NCBI GenBank assembly: GCA_017461605.1 | Contig: JAFTXN010000006.1 | Coordinates: 124,001-188,000, forward strand | Origin: Bacteroidaceae bacterium | GTDB lineage: Bacteria > Bacteroidota > Bacteroidia > Bacteroidales > Bacteroidaceae | Direction: 5' to 3' | DNA: 64,000 nt | Part shown: one piece after another, positions 43,590 through 52,260 of the stretch | Position numbering within the stretch: position 1 is the first letter of the stretch | How the letters are laid out: each line of letters begins with the position of its first letter | Notes under the pieces: model-generated | The model's input: the letters and a program-made list of their open reading frames with translations, nothing else | Told to the model about the DNA's origin: nothing | Databases searched by the model: none | Translations under genes and position numbers: made by a program

Positions 43590-46073
43590 ATGGCCAAGAA
43601 AACCACGACCACACATAAACCACAAAAAGCTGCCACGAAGAAAGGCGGCCCATCGAAAATAGGAAAACTGATGTCCAATTTCGGCAGTTGGAAGGAGTTG
43701 CTACAAGGCGACACCTTGCGCTTTGTCTTCGGGCTTCTGTTGCTCATCACTGCCCTGTTCATGCTGTTGGCATTTACTTCCAACTTCTTCACCGGTCACA
43801 TGGACCAAGCCGGCTGCGAGGCCGGTTCACTGGAGAACGCGGCAAACTATGGTGGCAACCTCGGAGCACGTGTAGCCTATTACTTCATGCACGACTGCTT
43901 CGGAGCATGCGCTTTCTTCATCCCAATCTTCATGATTTTCACCAGTATGAAGCTGATGCGTGCATACAAGGTGCGCTTATGGAAATGGTTTCTCAACTGT
44001 AGCATCTTGATGGTGTGGGGATCGATCACCCTGAGTCTGATCCAGAACACCCTGCTCAGCAATGCTGTCGACCTGCCTTTCCCTCTGGGTGGCGGACACG
44101 GCGACTACATTTATGCCGAGCTGAAGAAAGCCATCGGCACACCCATGACTTACATCCTCATGATAGCCTCAGCCATTTGCTATCTCATTTATATCAGCCG
44201 CGAGACCATCAACGTGGTACGTAAGTTGCTCAATCCGCAAGATCTCATCAAGAAACACCTTCCGCACAAAGACAAATCCACAAACGGGGAAGAAGAAAAC
44301 ACGGACAACGATCACGTTGTAAATGAGGAGGAAGAAGAAAGCGAACACACTCCCAACGATGACGTGCCCGTAACCGTGGAACTCAGTACCGAGACCGGCA
44401 ACGAGAGAGACACTGCTTTGGTGCTCGAAACACCCGAAGTTGAAGCAGCAACACCGACCGATAAAACCGAAGCCCCCACTCCGCAACCCGACTTCAACAT
44501 TGAAGCCGTAAACAAAGAGGAGGAAGCTGGTGGTAAAACCGTAGAAGATGTAAGCAAGCTTGAGCCATATGATCCGCGAAAGGACTTGGAATTCTACAAA
44601 TTCCCCCATCTCGACCTGCTGAAGAAATACGGCGAAGATGCTCCAACTGTCGACATGGCCGAACAGAATGCCAACCGCGACCGTATCATCTCCATTCTGC
44701 GCAGTTTCGGCGTGGAGATAGCCAGCATCCGCGCCACCCTCGGCCCCACCATCACCCTTTACGAAATAACCCCGGCCAGCGGTGTGCGTATCAGTAAGAT
44801 CCGAAATCTTGAGGACGATATCGCCTTGAGCCTCTCAGCCCTGGGCATCCGCATCATTGCCCCCATTCCGGGCAAGGGAACCATCGGTATTGAGGTCCCC
44901 AACAAGAATCCGCGCATCGTGTCGATGGAGAGCATCCTCAATTCCAAGAAATTCCAGGAGACAACCTTCGATCTCCCCATTGCTCTCGGAAAGACCATCA
45001 CCAACGAGGTATTTATGGTCGATCTGGCCAAGATGCCCCACTTGCTCGTGGCAGGTGCTACCGGACAAGGTAAATCTGTCGGCCTCAACGCTATCATCTC
45101 CTCCCTGCTCTACAAGAAGCATCCTGCCGAACTCAAATTTGTCATGGTCGACCCCAAGAAAGTGGAATTCAGCATGTACTCTCCCCTGCTCCACCACTTC
45201 TTGGCCAAGATACCGGGCGATGACGACGCTATCATCACCGACGTAACCAAAGTGGTGCAGACACTCAAGAGCCTCTGCCAGGTAATGGACAGCCGTTACG
45301 ACCTGCTCAAAGCCGCTCGCGCCAAGAACATCAAGGAATACAATGCCAAGTTCAAGGCTCGCCAGCTCAATCCGGAGAAAGGCCATGAGTTCATGCCCTA
45401 CATCGTTGTGATTATCGACGAGTTTGGTGACCTTATCATGACCGCCGGCAAGGAGATCGAGCTCCCCATTGCCCGTATCGCCCAATTGGCTCGCGCCGTC
45501 GGCATACACATGGTGATAGCCACACAGCGCCCCACCACCAACATCATCACCGGTACCATCAAAGCAAACTTCCCGGCACGCATGGCATTCCGTGTCAGCG
45601 CATCCGTCGACAGTAAGACCATTCTGGACCGACCGGGTGCTCACCAGCTCATCGGCCGAGGCGATATGCTCTTCTTGGCCGGTAGCGATCCGGTGCGTGT
45701 GCAGTGCGCATTTGTCGATACACCGGAAATTGAAGACATCAATGCCTTCATCGGCACACAACAAGGCTACCTCACTCCCTACGAACTGCCGGAAGTAATG
45801 GCTGAGGGCGACAATGAGGGCGGCAGCAAGGACATCGACATGAACAACCTCGACCCGATGTTTGCTGAAGCTGCACGCCTCATTGTGGTGCACCAACAAG
45901 GCAGCACCTCTCTCATACAGCGAAAGTTCGCCATCGGATACAACCGCGCCGGCCGCTTGATGGATCAGCTCGAGAGAGCCGGAGTGGTGGGTCCGGCACA
46001 AGGCAGCAAGCCCCGCGAAGTGCTCTGCGCAGACGAGTTGGCACTCGAGAATCTGCTCAGCGGTTTGATGTAA
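43590..46073 (+). CDS. ftsK: DNA translocase FtsK
   Basis: An 827-residue septal DNA pump for chromosome dimer resolution and segregation. N-terminal membrane helices (about residues 48-195, four visible) are followed by an acidic Glu/Asp-rich linker (about 230-310) and the motor domain with Walker A GATGQGKS (about 490), Walker B YIVVIIDEFGDL (about 605) and TQRP. The C-terminal gamma winged helix (TSLIQRKFAIGYNRAGRLMD) binds polar KOPS sites. Full length for Bacteroidetes. Confidence 0.96.
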   Translation: MAKKTTTTHKPQKAATKKGGPSKIGKLMSNFGSWKELLQGDTLRFVFGLLLLITALFMLLAFTSNFFTGHMDQAGCEAGSLENAANYGGNLGARVAYYFMHDCFGACAFFIPIFMIFTSMKLMRAYKVRLWKWFLNCSILMVWGSITLSLIQNTLLSNAVDLPFPLGGGHGDYIYAELKKAIGTPMTYILMIASAICYLIYISRETINVVRKLLNPQDLIKKHLPHKDKSTNGEEENTDNDHVVNEEEEESEHTPNDDVPVTVELSTETGNERDTALVLETPEVEAATPTDKTEAPTPQPDFNIEAVNKEEEAGGKTVEDVSKLEPYDPRKDLEFYKFPHLDLLKKYGEDAPTVDMAEQNANRDRIISILRSFGVEIASIRATLGPTITLYEITPASGVRISKIRNLEDDIALSLSALGIRIIAPIPGKGTIGIEVPNKNPRIVSMESILNSKKFQETTFDLPIALGKTITNEVFMVDLAKMPHLLVAGATGQGKSVGLNAIISSLLYKKHPAELKFVMVDPKKVEFSMYSPLLHHFLAKIPGDDDAIITDVTKVVQTLKSLCQVMDSRYDLLKAARAKNIKEYNAKFKARQLNPEKGHEFMPYIVVIIDEFGDLIMTAGKEIELPIARIAQLARAVGIHMVIATQRPTTNIITGTIKANFPARMAFRVSASVDSKTILDRPGAHQLIGRGDMLFLAGSDPVRVQCAFVDTPEIEDINAFIGTQQGYLTPYELPEVMAEGDNEGGSKDIDMNNLDPMFAEAARLIVVHQQGSTSLIQRKFAIGYNRAGRLMDQLERAGVVGPAQGSKPREVLCADELALENLLSGLM

Positions 46074-46107
46074 TTTCATCCTAAAAGAACAACAAAACAT
46101 ACATCTT

Positions 46108-46743
46108 ATGAAAACAAAAGTATTTCTCATAGTCCTCCTCGCCATGGGTTTGTATGCAGGAAACGCCTCCGCACAAACAGCTCGCAACATCCTCGACAAG
46201 ACATCGGCCAAGCTCAACAAAGGAGGCATACAAGCCGATTTCGAACTCACCACTTTCAAGGGAACAAGCCAACAAGGCGGAACAAGCGGAAGCATCAACG
46301 TGCAAGGAAACAAACTCCGCATCGAAGCTCAGGAAATGACATTGTGGTACGATGGCAAAACACAATGGACACTCATGAAAGGCACCAACGAAGTGAACAT
46401 CAGTACGCCCGAAGAGGAAGAATCGCAGCCCATGAACCCGTACGTCTTTGTCAATCTCTACAAGAAGGGCTACCACCTCTCAATGAAAGACGCTACCTAC
46501 CAAGGAACCGTTTGTCACGAAGTGCGCATGCTCGCACAAAATGCCCAAGCCCCCATACAGGAAATGCTCATTACCATCAGCAAGACCACCCTGCTGCCAC
46601 AGAGCATCCGTATCCGCCAGGGCAAAAACGGATGGACACGCATTCGCGTCAGCCGCCTCAGCACCGGTAAACACTGGAAGGAGGGACACTTCCGCTTTAA
46701 CGAGCAAGAGCATCCCGACATCGAAGTTATCGATCTGCGATAA
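46108..46743 (+). CDS. LolA-like outer membrane lipoprotein carrier
   Basis: A 211-residue periplasmic protein with signal peptide (MKTKVFLIVLLAMGLYAGNASA). It then has ARNILDKTSAKLNKGGIQAD and alternating beta strands, with QEMTLWYDGKTQWTL, the LolA-type fold that carries lipoproteins to the outer membrane. It starts 34 bases after ftsK, an order often seen (ftsK-lolA). The lack of strict LolA motifs leaves a related DUF4412-type protein possible. Confidence 0.8.
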   Translation: MKTKVFLIVLLAMGLYAGNASAQTARNILDKTSAKLNKGGIQADFELTTFKGTSQQGGTSGSINVQGNKLRIEAQEMTLWYDGKTQWTLMKGTNEVNISTPEEEESQPMNPYVFVNLYKKGYHLSMKDATYQGTVCHEVRMLAQNAQAPIQEMLITISKTTLLPQSIRIRQGKNGWTRIRVSRLSTGKHWKEGHFRFNEQEHPDIEVIDLR

Positions 46744-46778
46744 CGCGGCACCAACTCTCACCACAGACATCGAGAACA

Positions 46779-46799
46779 CATATAATAATTATATATAGC
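46779..46799 (+). repeat. AT-rich junction motif, copy 6
   Basis: ATATAATAATTATATATAGC lies 3 bases before the trxB start codon; it matches the recurrent junction motif. Confidence 0.5.
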
Positions 46800-46802
46800 A
46801 TT

Positions 46803-47741
46803 ATGGAAACAATCAGATGCCTCATCCTTGGCTCCGGCCCTGCCGGTTACACTGCCGGAATATATGCCGGCCGCGCCGGACTCTCACCCGTGATATACGA
46901 AGGTCTGCAACCCGGTGGCCAACTCACCACAACCACCGAAATCGAGAACTTCCCCGGCTATCCCGAAGGTATCGATGGCAATCAGATGATGGACGACCTG
47001 TGCCAACAAGCCAAACGCTTTGGTGCAGAAATCCGCTCTGCCATCGCTGTGAAAGCCGATTTGGAAACAGCTCCTTACACACTCACCTTCGATGATGGAT
47101 CCGTCGTAAAATGCCACACGCTCATCATTGCCACCGGAGCCACAGCCAAATACTTGGGTTTGGGAGACGAGGAAAAATATAAGGGTCAAGGTGTCAGTGC
47201 CTGCGCCACTTGCGATGGTTTCTTCTATCGTAAGAAGAATGTAGCCGTGGTCGGCGGTGGTGACACAGCCTGCGAAGAAGCCACCTATCTGGCCGGCCTT
47301 GCAGCAAAGGTATATCTCATTGTTCGCAAGAACTACCTGCGTGCCTCACAAGCCATGCAGGACCGCGTGTTCGAAAATCCCAAGATCGAAGTGCTCTTCG
47401 AGACCAACACCGTAGGTCTGTTTGGCGAGGACGGTGTGGAAGGAGCCCATCTCGTTCGCAAAAAAGGCACACCCGAAGAGGAAAACTTCGACATCGCCAT
47501 CGATGGATTCTTCCTTGCCATTGGTCACAAGCCCAATAGCGACTTGTTCCGCCCATGGGTCAAAACCGATGAAACAGGGTACATCATCACCGAAGGCATG
47601 ACGCCACGCACCGGTGTGCCTGGCGTATTTGCAGCAGGCGACGTAGCCGATCCACTCTATCGTCAGGCTATTACAGCTGCAGCCAGCGGATGCAAAGCAG
47701 CCATCGAAGCCGAACGCTATCTCTCTGAGAAAGGACTTTAA
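46803..47741 (+). CDS. trxB: Thioredoxin-disulfide reductase
   Basis: A 312-residue flavoenzyme that reduces thioredoxin with NADPH. The FAD site is ILGSGPAGYTAGIYAGRAGL (residues 8-27), the redox-active CATC is at about residue 136, the NADPH site is VVGGGDTACEEA (about 152), and FAAGDVAD (about 278) closes the FAD fold. Full length. ATG 46803 follows the AT-rich motif directly. Confidence 0.97.
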   Translation: METIRCLILGSGPAGYTAGIYAGRAGLSPVIYEGLQPGGQLTTTTEIENFPGYPEGIDGNQMMDDLCQQAKRFGAEIRSAIAVKADLETAPYTLTFDDGSVVKCHTLIIATGATAKYLGLGDEEKYKGQGVSACATCDGFFYRKKNVAVVGGGDTACEEATYLAGLAAKVYLIVRKNYLRASQAMQDRVFENPKIEVLFETNTVGLFGEDGVEGAHLVRKKGTPEEENFDIAIDGFFLAIGHKPNSDLFRPWVKTDETGYIITEGMTPRTGVPGVFAAGDVADPLYRQAITAAASGCKAAIEAERYLSEKGL

Positions 47742-47786
47742 CCCCTTTCTCTCGAAAAACCATTCGAAAATACAATTCAAACCATC

Positions 47787-47844
47787 AGAGTTGGCAATCA
47801 CCTCCCAGCGGCAAGAAACTTCTTGAACGGGAATTGCCAACTCT
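47787..47844 (+). terminator. Terminator of trxB
   Basis: A perfect 12-bp stem (47787-47798 with 47833-47844), a long loop and a T-rich tail. Confidence 0.65.
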
Positions 47845-47898
47845 TTCTTTTCCTCTCAACAATCCTCTTTGCCTCCCCCATCCCTCCACACTTCAATC

Positions 47899-48423
47899 AT
47901 GAAGCATCGCACACTCCTCCATACATTCATCCTGCTCATCACAATCATTGCAACAAGTTCCTGCCGCACACAGCAATCGGCTTCGCACATCGACTACCGC
48001 GCCTTGGTGCGTGCTGCCGACAAGTTAGGTTTCGACATTGAGGAACACGATGATCATGCCCTGATGCTTGAATCTGCTTCGTGGATAGGCACACCTTATC
48101 AATACGGTGGAAACACTCGTCATGGTGTCGACTGCTCAGGACTTACCTGCGCCATCTATCAGAACGTCTACCGCCTTCGGCTTCCACGCCGCAGCGTTGA
48201 TCAGCACAACCACTCGTTGTGTACCCCCGTGTCGGGCCATCTCAAGCAAGGCGACCTCCTCTTCTTCTCTTCCCAAAATAGTAATGGGCGTTGTGCGCAT
48301 GTCGGCATCTACCTAAAGAACAATAGCTTCATTCACGCCAGCAGCACACGCGGAGTTGTTGTTGACAATCTAACAGGGCGTTATTGGCAAAAACACCTCA
48401 TCGGTGCCAAGCGCAGACCCTAA
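47899..48423 (+). CDS. NlpC/P60-family lipoprotein (C40 peptidase)
   Basis: A 174-residue cell-wall hydrolase. The signal peptide ends in a lipobox (TIIATSSC). The catalytic Cys is in HGVDCSGLTC (about residue 76), and the His in CAHVGIYLKNNSFIHASS (about 135), with the acidic third residue nearby. It probably cuts peptide cross-links (Glu-mDAP) in peptidoglycan. ATG 47899 begins the signal; upstream frame is ignored. Confidence 0.9.
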   Translation: MKHRTLLHTFILLITIIATSSCRTQQSASHIDYRALVRAADKLGFDIEEHDDHALMLESASWIGTPYQYGGNTRHGVDCSGLTCAIYQNVYRLRLPRRSVDQHNHSLCTPVSGHLKQGDLLFFSSQNSNGRCAHVGIYLKNNSFIHASSTRGVVVDNLTGRYWQKHLIGAKRRP

Positions 48424-48508
48424 GAGGCTTTTCCTCGTTGCATTAGCCTGTGATTTTCACCAAAAGGCAGTTTCCACGCAACAAAACCGCGTTTTTTTAC
48501 GCCAAACC

Positions 48509-48539
48509 TTTGGAGCGTAAAAAAATATTACTACTTTTG
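48509..48539 (+). promoter_or_regulatory. Consensus promoter of the tRNA-Ser/tRNA-Glu operon
   Basis: TTTG (48509-48512)-N19-TACTTTTG (48532-48539), a perfect match, 30 bases before the first tRNA. Confidence 0.82.
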
Positions 48540-48568
48540 CACCGCATTCAAGAGAGATTGCAAGGATT

Positions 48569-48655
48569 GGAAGTGTGGGTGAGTGGCTGAAACCACCAGT
48601 TTGCTAAACTGACGTACGGGTTACCGTACCGGGGGTTCGAATCCCCCCGCTTCCG
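48569..48655 (+). tRNA. tRNA-Ser (GCT)
   Basis: An 87-base tRNA with a long variable arm, as expected for Ser. The acceptor GGAAGTG pairs with CGCTTCC, discriminator G. The anticodon loop TTGCTAA has anticodon GCT. The T-arm is GGGGTTCGAATCCCC. Confidence 0.93.
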
Positions 48656-48668
48656 CTAAGCCAATGGA

Positions 48669-48740
48669 GGCGCTTTCGTCTATCGGCTAGGACACATGCC
48701 TCTCACGCATGGAAGACGGGTTCGATTCCCGTAGGCGCTA
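48669..48740 (+). tRNA. tRNA-Glu (CTC)
   Basis: A 72-base tRNA. The acceptor GGCGCTT pairs with AGGCGCT (two wobbles), discriminator A. The anticodon loop CTCTCAC has anticodon CTC. The T-arm is ACGGGTTCGATTCCCGT. A decayed copy of its 5' part lies at 51811-51856. Confidence 0.93.
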
Positions 48741-48742
48741 CA

Positions 48743-48786
48743 AACAAGAACGAGCAACCAACATAAGTCGGTTGCTCGTTCTTGTT
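48743..48786 (+). terminator. Terminator of the tRNA operon
   Basis: A perfect 17-bp stem (48743-48759 with 48770-48786) and a 10-base loop directly after tRNA-Glu. Confidence 0.9.
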
Positions 48787-48801
48787 GTTTCTTCAAGTAA
48801 G

Positions 48802-48887
48802 CATCTGTCACTTTCTCATCGAACGCACTGTAATTCAATGGGCTTCTCGGTGACAGATGCGGTGACAGATGAGATGTTATCTGTCAC
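48802..48887. repeat. Four copies of GTGACAGAT(G), possible integrase arm sites
   Basis: GTGACAGATG occurs at 48850-48859 and 48862-48871 (12 bp apart); inverted copies CATCTGTCAC and ATCTGTCAC lie at 48802-48811 and 48879-48887. Such direct and inverted short repeats next to a tRNA resemble arm-type binding sites of tyrosine recombinases. No integrase gene remains here. The remaining spacer to 49060 shows nothing else. Confidence 0.6.
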
Positions 48888-49036
48888 TCTCCGCTTTGCC
48901 AAAAATCATAACACCTTGGTTTAGAATAGTTACTGGAGGTACAGACTTTGTCGTTATCTTTCACCATATCTATCACTATATCTAAACAACATTGGAGGGG
49001 GATTGGAAATGACTATCAAAAATTCCGTGATTTTTC

Positions 49037-49068
49037 ATTGATACTTCACTTGTCTTTTCATATATTTG
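49037..49068 (+). promoter_or_regulatory. Promoter of the WG-repeat gene
   Basis: ATTG (49037-49040)-N20-TATATTTG (49061-49068); full -7 match, one mismatch in -33. The start codon is 33 bases downstream. Confidence 0.6.
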
Positions 49069-49100
49069 CAAAATAAGGTTATTTTTTACACTAATTAATT

Positions 49101-51671
49101 ATGGCTATGAAAACGACACGTATTTTTTTCGCACTGCCGTTCTGCCTTTGTATGTTACTCTTTGCCGTACCATCGAGTAGCGATGCACAAATTCTGAAGA
49201 GGCTCAGTAAGGGATTGGAAAAGGTAAACAAGGGGCTGGAGAGAGTCAACAGGGGTTTGGGTGAGCTGACCAACCCTAATGCTTCGAGAAGTGAGAAGCC
49301 GGGAGCTGCAGGAAGTAATGCAGCGAATGCCTCGGCTACACCATCTACACCCGACACCCGCAATTGGAAGAAGGTGGAACCAACGTACAAAACACCTTTC
49401 ATTTCGGGAAACACAAAATTCCTGCAAGTGCCCAACCTCTATGACTATACAGTGGGCGATGTGCACGAAGGGGTCTTTTCCGTGAAAAAGAATTATAAGT
49501 ATGAGTTCTGGCGTGTGACGGGCAAGCGACTTTATGCCGACGAGTGGGAGCACCCAGAGTCGTCGTATGACTTTTTCCCCTATTTCAATAGCGGCGTGTG
49601 TCCGATGGTGAGCAGCAAACCTGCGGCTGATGGTAAAAAGCGCTGGCACTTGCTCTATCTGGACGGCAGTGTGAAGGAACTGGATCCGACGTACAAGGAA
49701 ATTACACACTTCAGCGACGGTCTGGCTATCGTGAAGCAAACGGTGAACTACAAGGACCAATATTTTTATATTAACGTGCGAGGCGAGAAGACCTTTCCCA
49801 ACATCCGCTTGAATGGCGATGCTGATGATGCTATGCGTCCGATGCGCAATGGTCTGCGCGCCTTTCGTGAATACAAGGAATGGAGCCAGGAGTTTCGCAC
49901 ACTGTATGCCTGGGGCTATATGGACGCCAACGGCAAAGTGGTGATTCCGGCAACATATATGAAGGCGACAGACTTCAGTGAAGGTTATGCTTGGGTGGAA
50001 AAGACATTGGGCGAACCACAACTGATTGATAAGACGGGTAAAGTAGTGTTTGCACCAGGAAAGTACAACTATTATTCAGACGTAGTGAATGGGAAATTCT
50101 ATATCCAACGCTCCAACAGTGACAATCTGGAATACTACGATATCACAGGCAAGAAATTGGCAGTATTCAACAACGGTATGCCTTTTTACGATGGCTATGC
50201 TTTTGTTGAAGTCGATGTGGATGGCGGCAACGATGGTGTGAAACTCATCAACAACAATTGCGAAATCGTTCGTCATTTCTCCTTTGAAGATTTCGTTGCC
50301 TACAATCTCGACAGAATGACTTTCTCTCCCCTTGGCACAGTGGTGTATAGCGATATGAACGACGCCTCAATACGCAACAACAAGGGCGATGTGCTTATCT
50401 CTGCTTGGGATGGTGAATGGACTGACCGTATTTCAGGTTTCAGAAACTTTACGGCTGATGGCTATGCTATAATGAAAAACATTTCGATGAACGATAAAAA
50501 ATATCATGGCATCATCAACACCACAGCAGAGTTGGAATGGCTCTTCTCGACCGAAGAGTATACAAAGGATTGGGGTGATTGGCCCATTGAACCAGAACCT
50601 GAGCCAGATGATTCAGTGGGGTTTGATGATCCGATCCCCGAACCTGTTCCACCAACTGACGGACCAATCGGCCCAAAGAACCGCGAGAAGCAACAATACA
50701 AAATCACTGTGAAATGCGAACCGGCCATGGGTGGAACGGCAAGCATCACACCTGCTAAAGTATTTCAGTATGGTGATATGACCACACTCACGGCAAAGGC
50801 TAACAAGGACTGGGGTATTACTCATGTGACCAGCGATGCAGAAGGCTATGCTGTGCCAAAATTAGGTGAACCATTTGCCGTAACGACTGATATGACGTTG
50901 ACTGTTCATTTCTTGGAAAAGGATACCACCGAAGCACCGCAACACACCACTGCGCTGCAAGGTACGCGACATAAGTTCCTCGAAAACAAAGAATGGTCGA
51001 TGGACACAGAAATCTATGCCGAAATCAGTGCTGAGCCTAACATATCTTCTCCCTATGGCGAAAACACTTATGGTTTCATCACAGCTATGGTCGATCCCAA
51101 CAAGCAGTTAGTAATGCCTGAGTTCACCGCTTACATCTTCACAGCCCCGCTCAAAGTTTGCGGTTATCAGTTCGACCGGCAGACCAACCGTCGCTGGATG
51201 GTTCTTGAGGGTGGTGCCTATGCTGTGGGCAACTTGCTGGTACACCCTGAGGGTGCCGGAATGATGGGCTTATACTTCACTGCCATCCTGGCACTCAACA
51301 ATCACAGCGATTTCCAATTGTCGCCACGCCGCTACCGCCTGGAAATGCTCGACTACAATGCTGAAACAGGCGAGTTCACCTGTGGCGCAATGCAAACCTT
51401 CGCGGCGAATTATGGTTGGTTGAATTCTGACGACAAACGTTTGGATAAGAAGACAAATGGGTTCTTTATGACAGCAACCGACTCAGGATTGCCGGGCGAC
51501 CTCTTCCAAGGTGCCAAGCTCAAGGTGGCGCCCAAACGCAACGACGTGCATTGGTATCCCTCCATCAAGTGGTACAAGGAAGACGAAGGTGCTATGCAAC
51601 AAGGCATCGAAAACCTCGGCAAGGCATACCGCACAATTCAGACAGACTATGATAAAGTCTTTGGCGAATAA
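49101..51671 (+). CDS. Large exported WG-repeat protein
   Basis: 856 residues with a signal peptide (about 1-30, ending SSSDAQ). An N-terminal Lys/Asn-rich stretch is followed by about 350 residues of WG-type repeats; a clear one is WGYMDANGKVVIPATYMKAT followed by DFSEGYAWV. A Pro/Glu-rich linker (about 495-530) precedes a small beta domain (YKITVKCEPAMGGTAS) like InlB-type B-repeats. The C-terminal 250 residues are unrecognised. Composition and isolation on a segment bounded by tRNA-Glu copies suggest acquired DNA. Likely a surface or periplasmic binding protein; function unknown. Confidence 0.8.
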   Translation: MAMKTTRIFFALPFCLCMLLFAVPSSSDAQILKRLSKGLEKVNKGLERVNRGLGELTNPNASRSEKPGAAGSNAANASATPSTPDTRNWKKVEPTYKTPFISGNTKFLQVPNLYDYTVGDVHEGVFSVKKNYKYEFWRVTGKRLYADEWEHPESSYDFFPYFNSGVCPMVSSKPAADGKKRWHLLYLDGSVKELDPTYKEITHFSDGLAIVKQTVNYKDQYFYINVRGEKTFPNIRLNGDADDAMRPMRNGLRAFREYKEWSQEFRTLYAWGYMDANGKVVIPATYMKATDFSEGYAWVEKTLGEPQLIDKTGKVVFAPGKYNYYSDVVNGKFYIQRSNSDNLEYYDITGKKLAVFNNGMPFYDGYAFVEVDVDGGNDGVKLINNNCEIVRHFSFEDFVAYNLDRMTFSPLGTVVYSDMNDASIRNNKGDVLISAWDGEWTDRISGFRNFTADGYAIMKNISMNDKKYHGIINTTAELEWLFSTEEYTKDWGDWPIEPEPEPDDSVGFDDPIPEPVPPTDGPIGPKNREKQQYKITVKCEPAMGGTASITPAKVFQYGDMTTLTAKANKDWGITHVTSDAEGYAVPKLGEPFAVTTDMTLTVHFLEKDTTEAPQHTTALQGTRHKFLENKEWSMDTEIYAEISAEPNISSPYGENTYGFITAMVDPNKQLVMPEFTAYIFTAPLKVCGYQFDRQTNRRWMVLEGGAYAVGNLLVHPEGAGMMGLYFTAILALNNHSDFQLSPRRYRLEMLDYNAETGEFTCGAMQTFAANYGWLNSDDKRLDKKTNGFFMTATDSGLPGDLFQGAKLKVAPKRNDVHWYPSIKWYKEDEGAMQQGIENLGKAYRTIQTDYDKVFGE

Positions 51672-51719
51672 ACCGATACGAGGCGGTACGAAATAACCAT
51701 TACCTCAGTTACCCACATA

Positions 51720-51750
51720 TCCCATGTTTGTGCTTGAAACAAACATGGGA
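51720..51750 (+). terminator. Terminator of the WG-repeat gene
   Basis: A perfect 11-bp stem (51720-51730 with 51740-51750) followed by TTTTTATTTAT. Confidence 0.85.
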
Positions 51751-51810
51751 TTTTTATTTATCGGTGTCCGACAAAAGACATCTGCCAATGGTCTGAGCCA
51801 AGGGGGGGGA

Positions 51811-51856
51811 CACTTTCGTCTATCGGCTATGACACATGCCTCACACGCTTGGAAGA
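51811..51856 (+). pseudogene. Decayed tRNA-Glu 5' copy (possible attachment-site remnant)
   Basis: It matches bases of tRNA-Glu from the acceptor through the anticodon stem (shared CTTTCGTCTATCGGCTA, then GACACATGCCTC) with four or five changes, then diverges. The upstream GAGCCAA also resembles the sequence before the true tRNA. The 3' half is lost, so it cannot be a working tRNA. It probably marks a duplication or an old integration boundary. Confidence 0.75.
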
Positions 51857-52013
51857 AAAGGTTTCTAATCAGAATTCTGCGCAAATACGGGCCTTTCGAC
51901 AAGAATCACCAAGCGTTCGGCACACCGTAAAGCGGATTTCGGAAGAAACAACAAGCACCGGGTCATGCCACGAAAGGCACTGCAAGGGGCAGCGAAACGC
52001 CTTCCGGATTTAT

Positions 52014-52095
52014 TATCATTAGGGTGATACGTTCTTATCACCATAATGATACGTTCTTATCACTATAATGATAATTTCTTATCACCCTAATGATA
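52014..52095. repeat. Array of four 16-bp palindromes, 22-bp period (array 2)
   Basis: Units of TATCA-N6-TGATA start at 52014, 52036, 52058 and 52080, exactly 22 bp apart. The reverse complement matches array 1 (23370-23451) in three units and their spacers with one base difference; the fourth unit is reversed. No gene follows it on the minus strand, so it has no obvious target gene. Confidence 0.92.
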
Positions 52096-52196
52096 ATTCA
52101 ACGAGAATGCTCGTCGGAAGTGGTTTTGGTGCTTGCAAAAAGGGGCGTAAAGGGGTGTAGAGGATTAAAGACTCATACCCCTCACCGCTTCGCGGA

Positions 52197-52217
52197 GCTC
52201 CCCGGCCTCAGGGGAGC
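52197..52217. other. GC-rich hairpin
   Basis: GCTCCCC (52197-52203) pairs with GGGGAGC (52211-52217). Lies in the 51857-52260 non-coding stretch; there is no T tract, so it is not a clear terminator. Confidence 0.4.
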
Positions 52218-52260
52218 AGCACCGTCCGGACTGTCCGCGGGCTGAAATGTTGGATTTTTA

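Noticed and set aside
44835-46322. 495-codon open frame antisense to ftsK
   Set aside because: Shadow of ftsK; no recognisable motif, and it runs across the ftsK-lolA junction.
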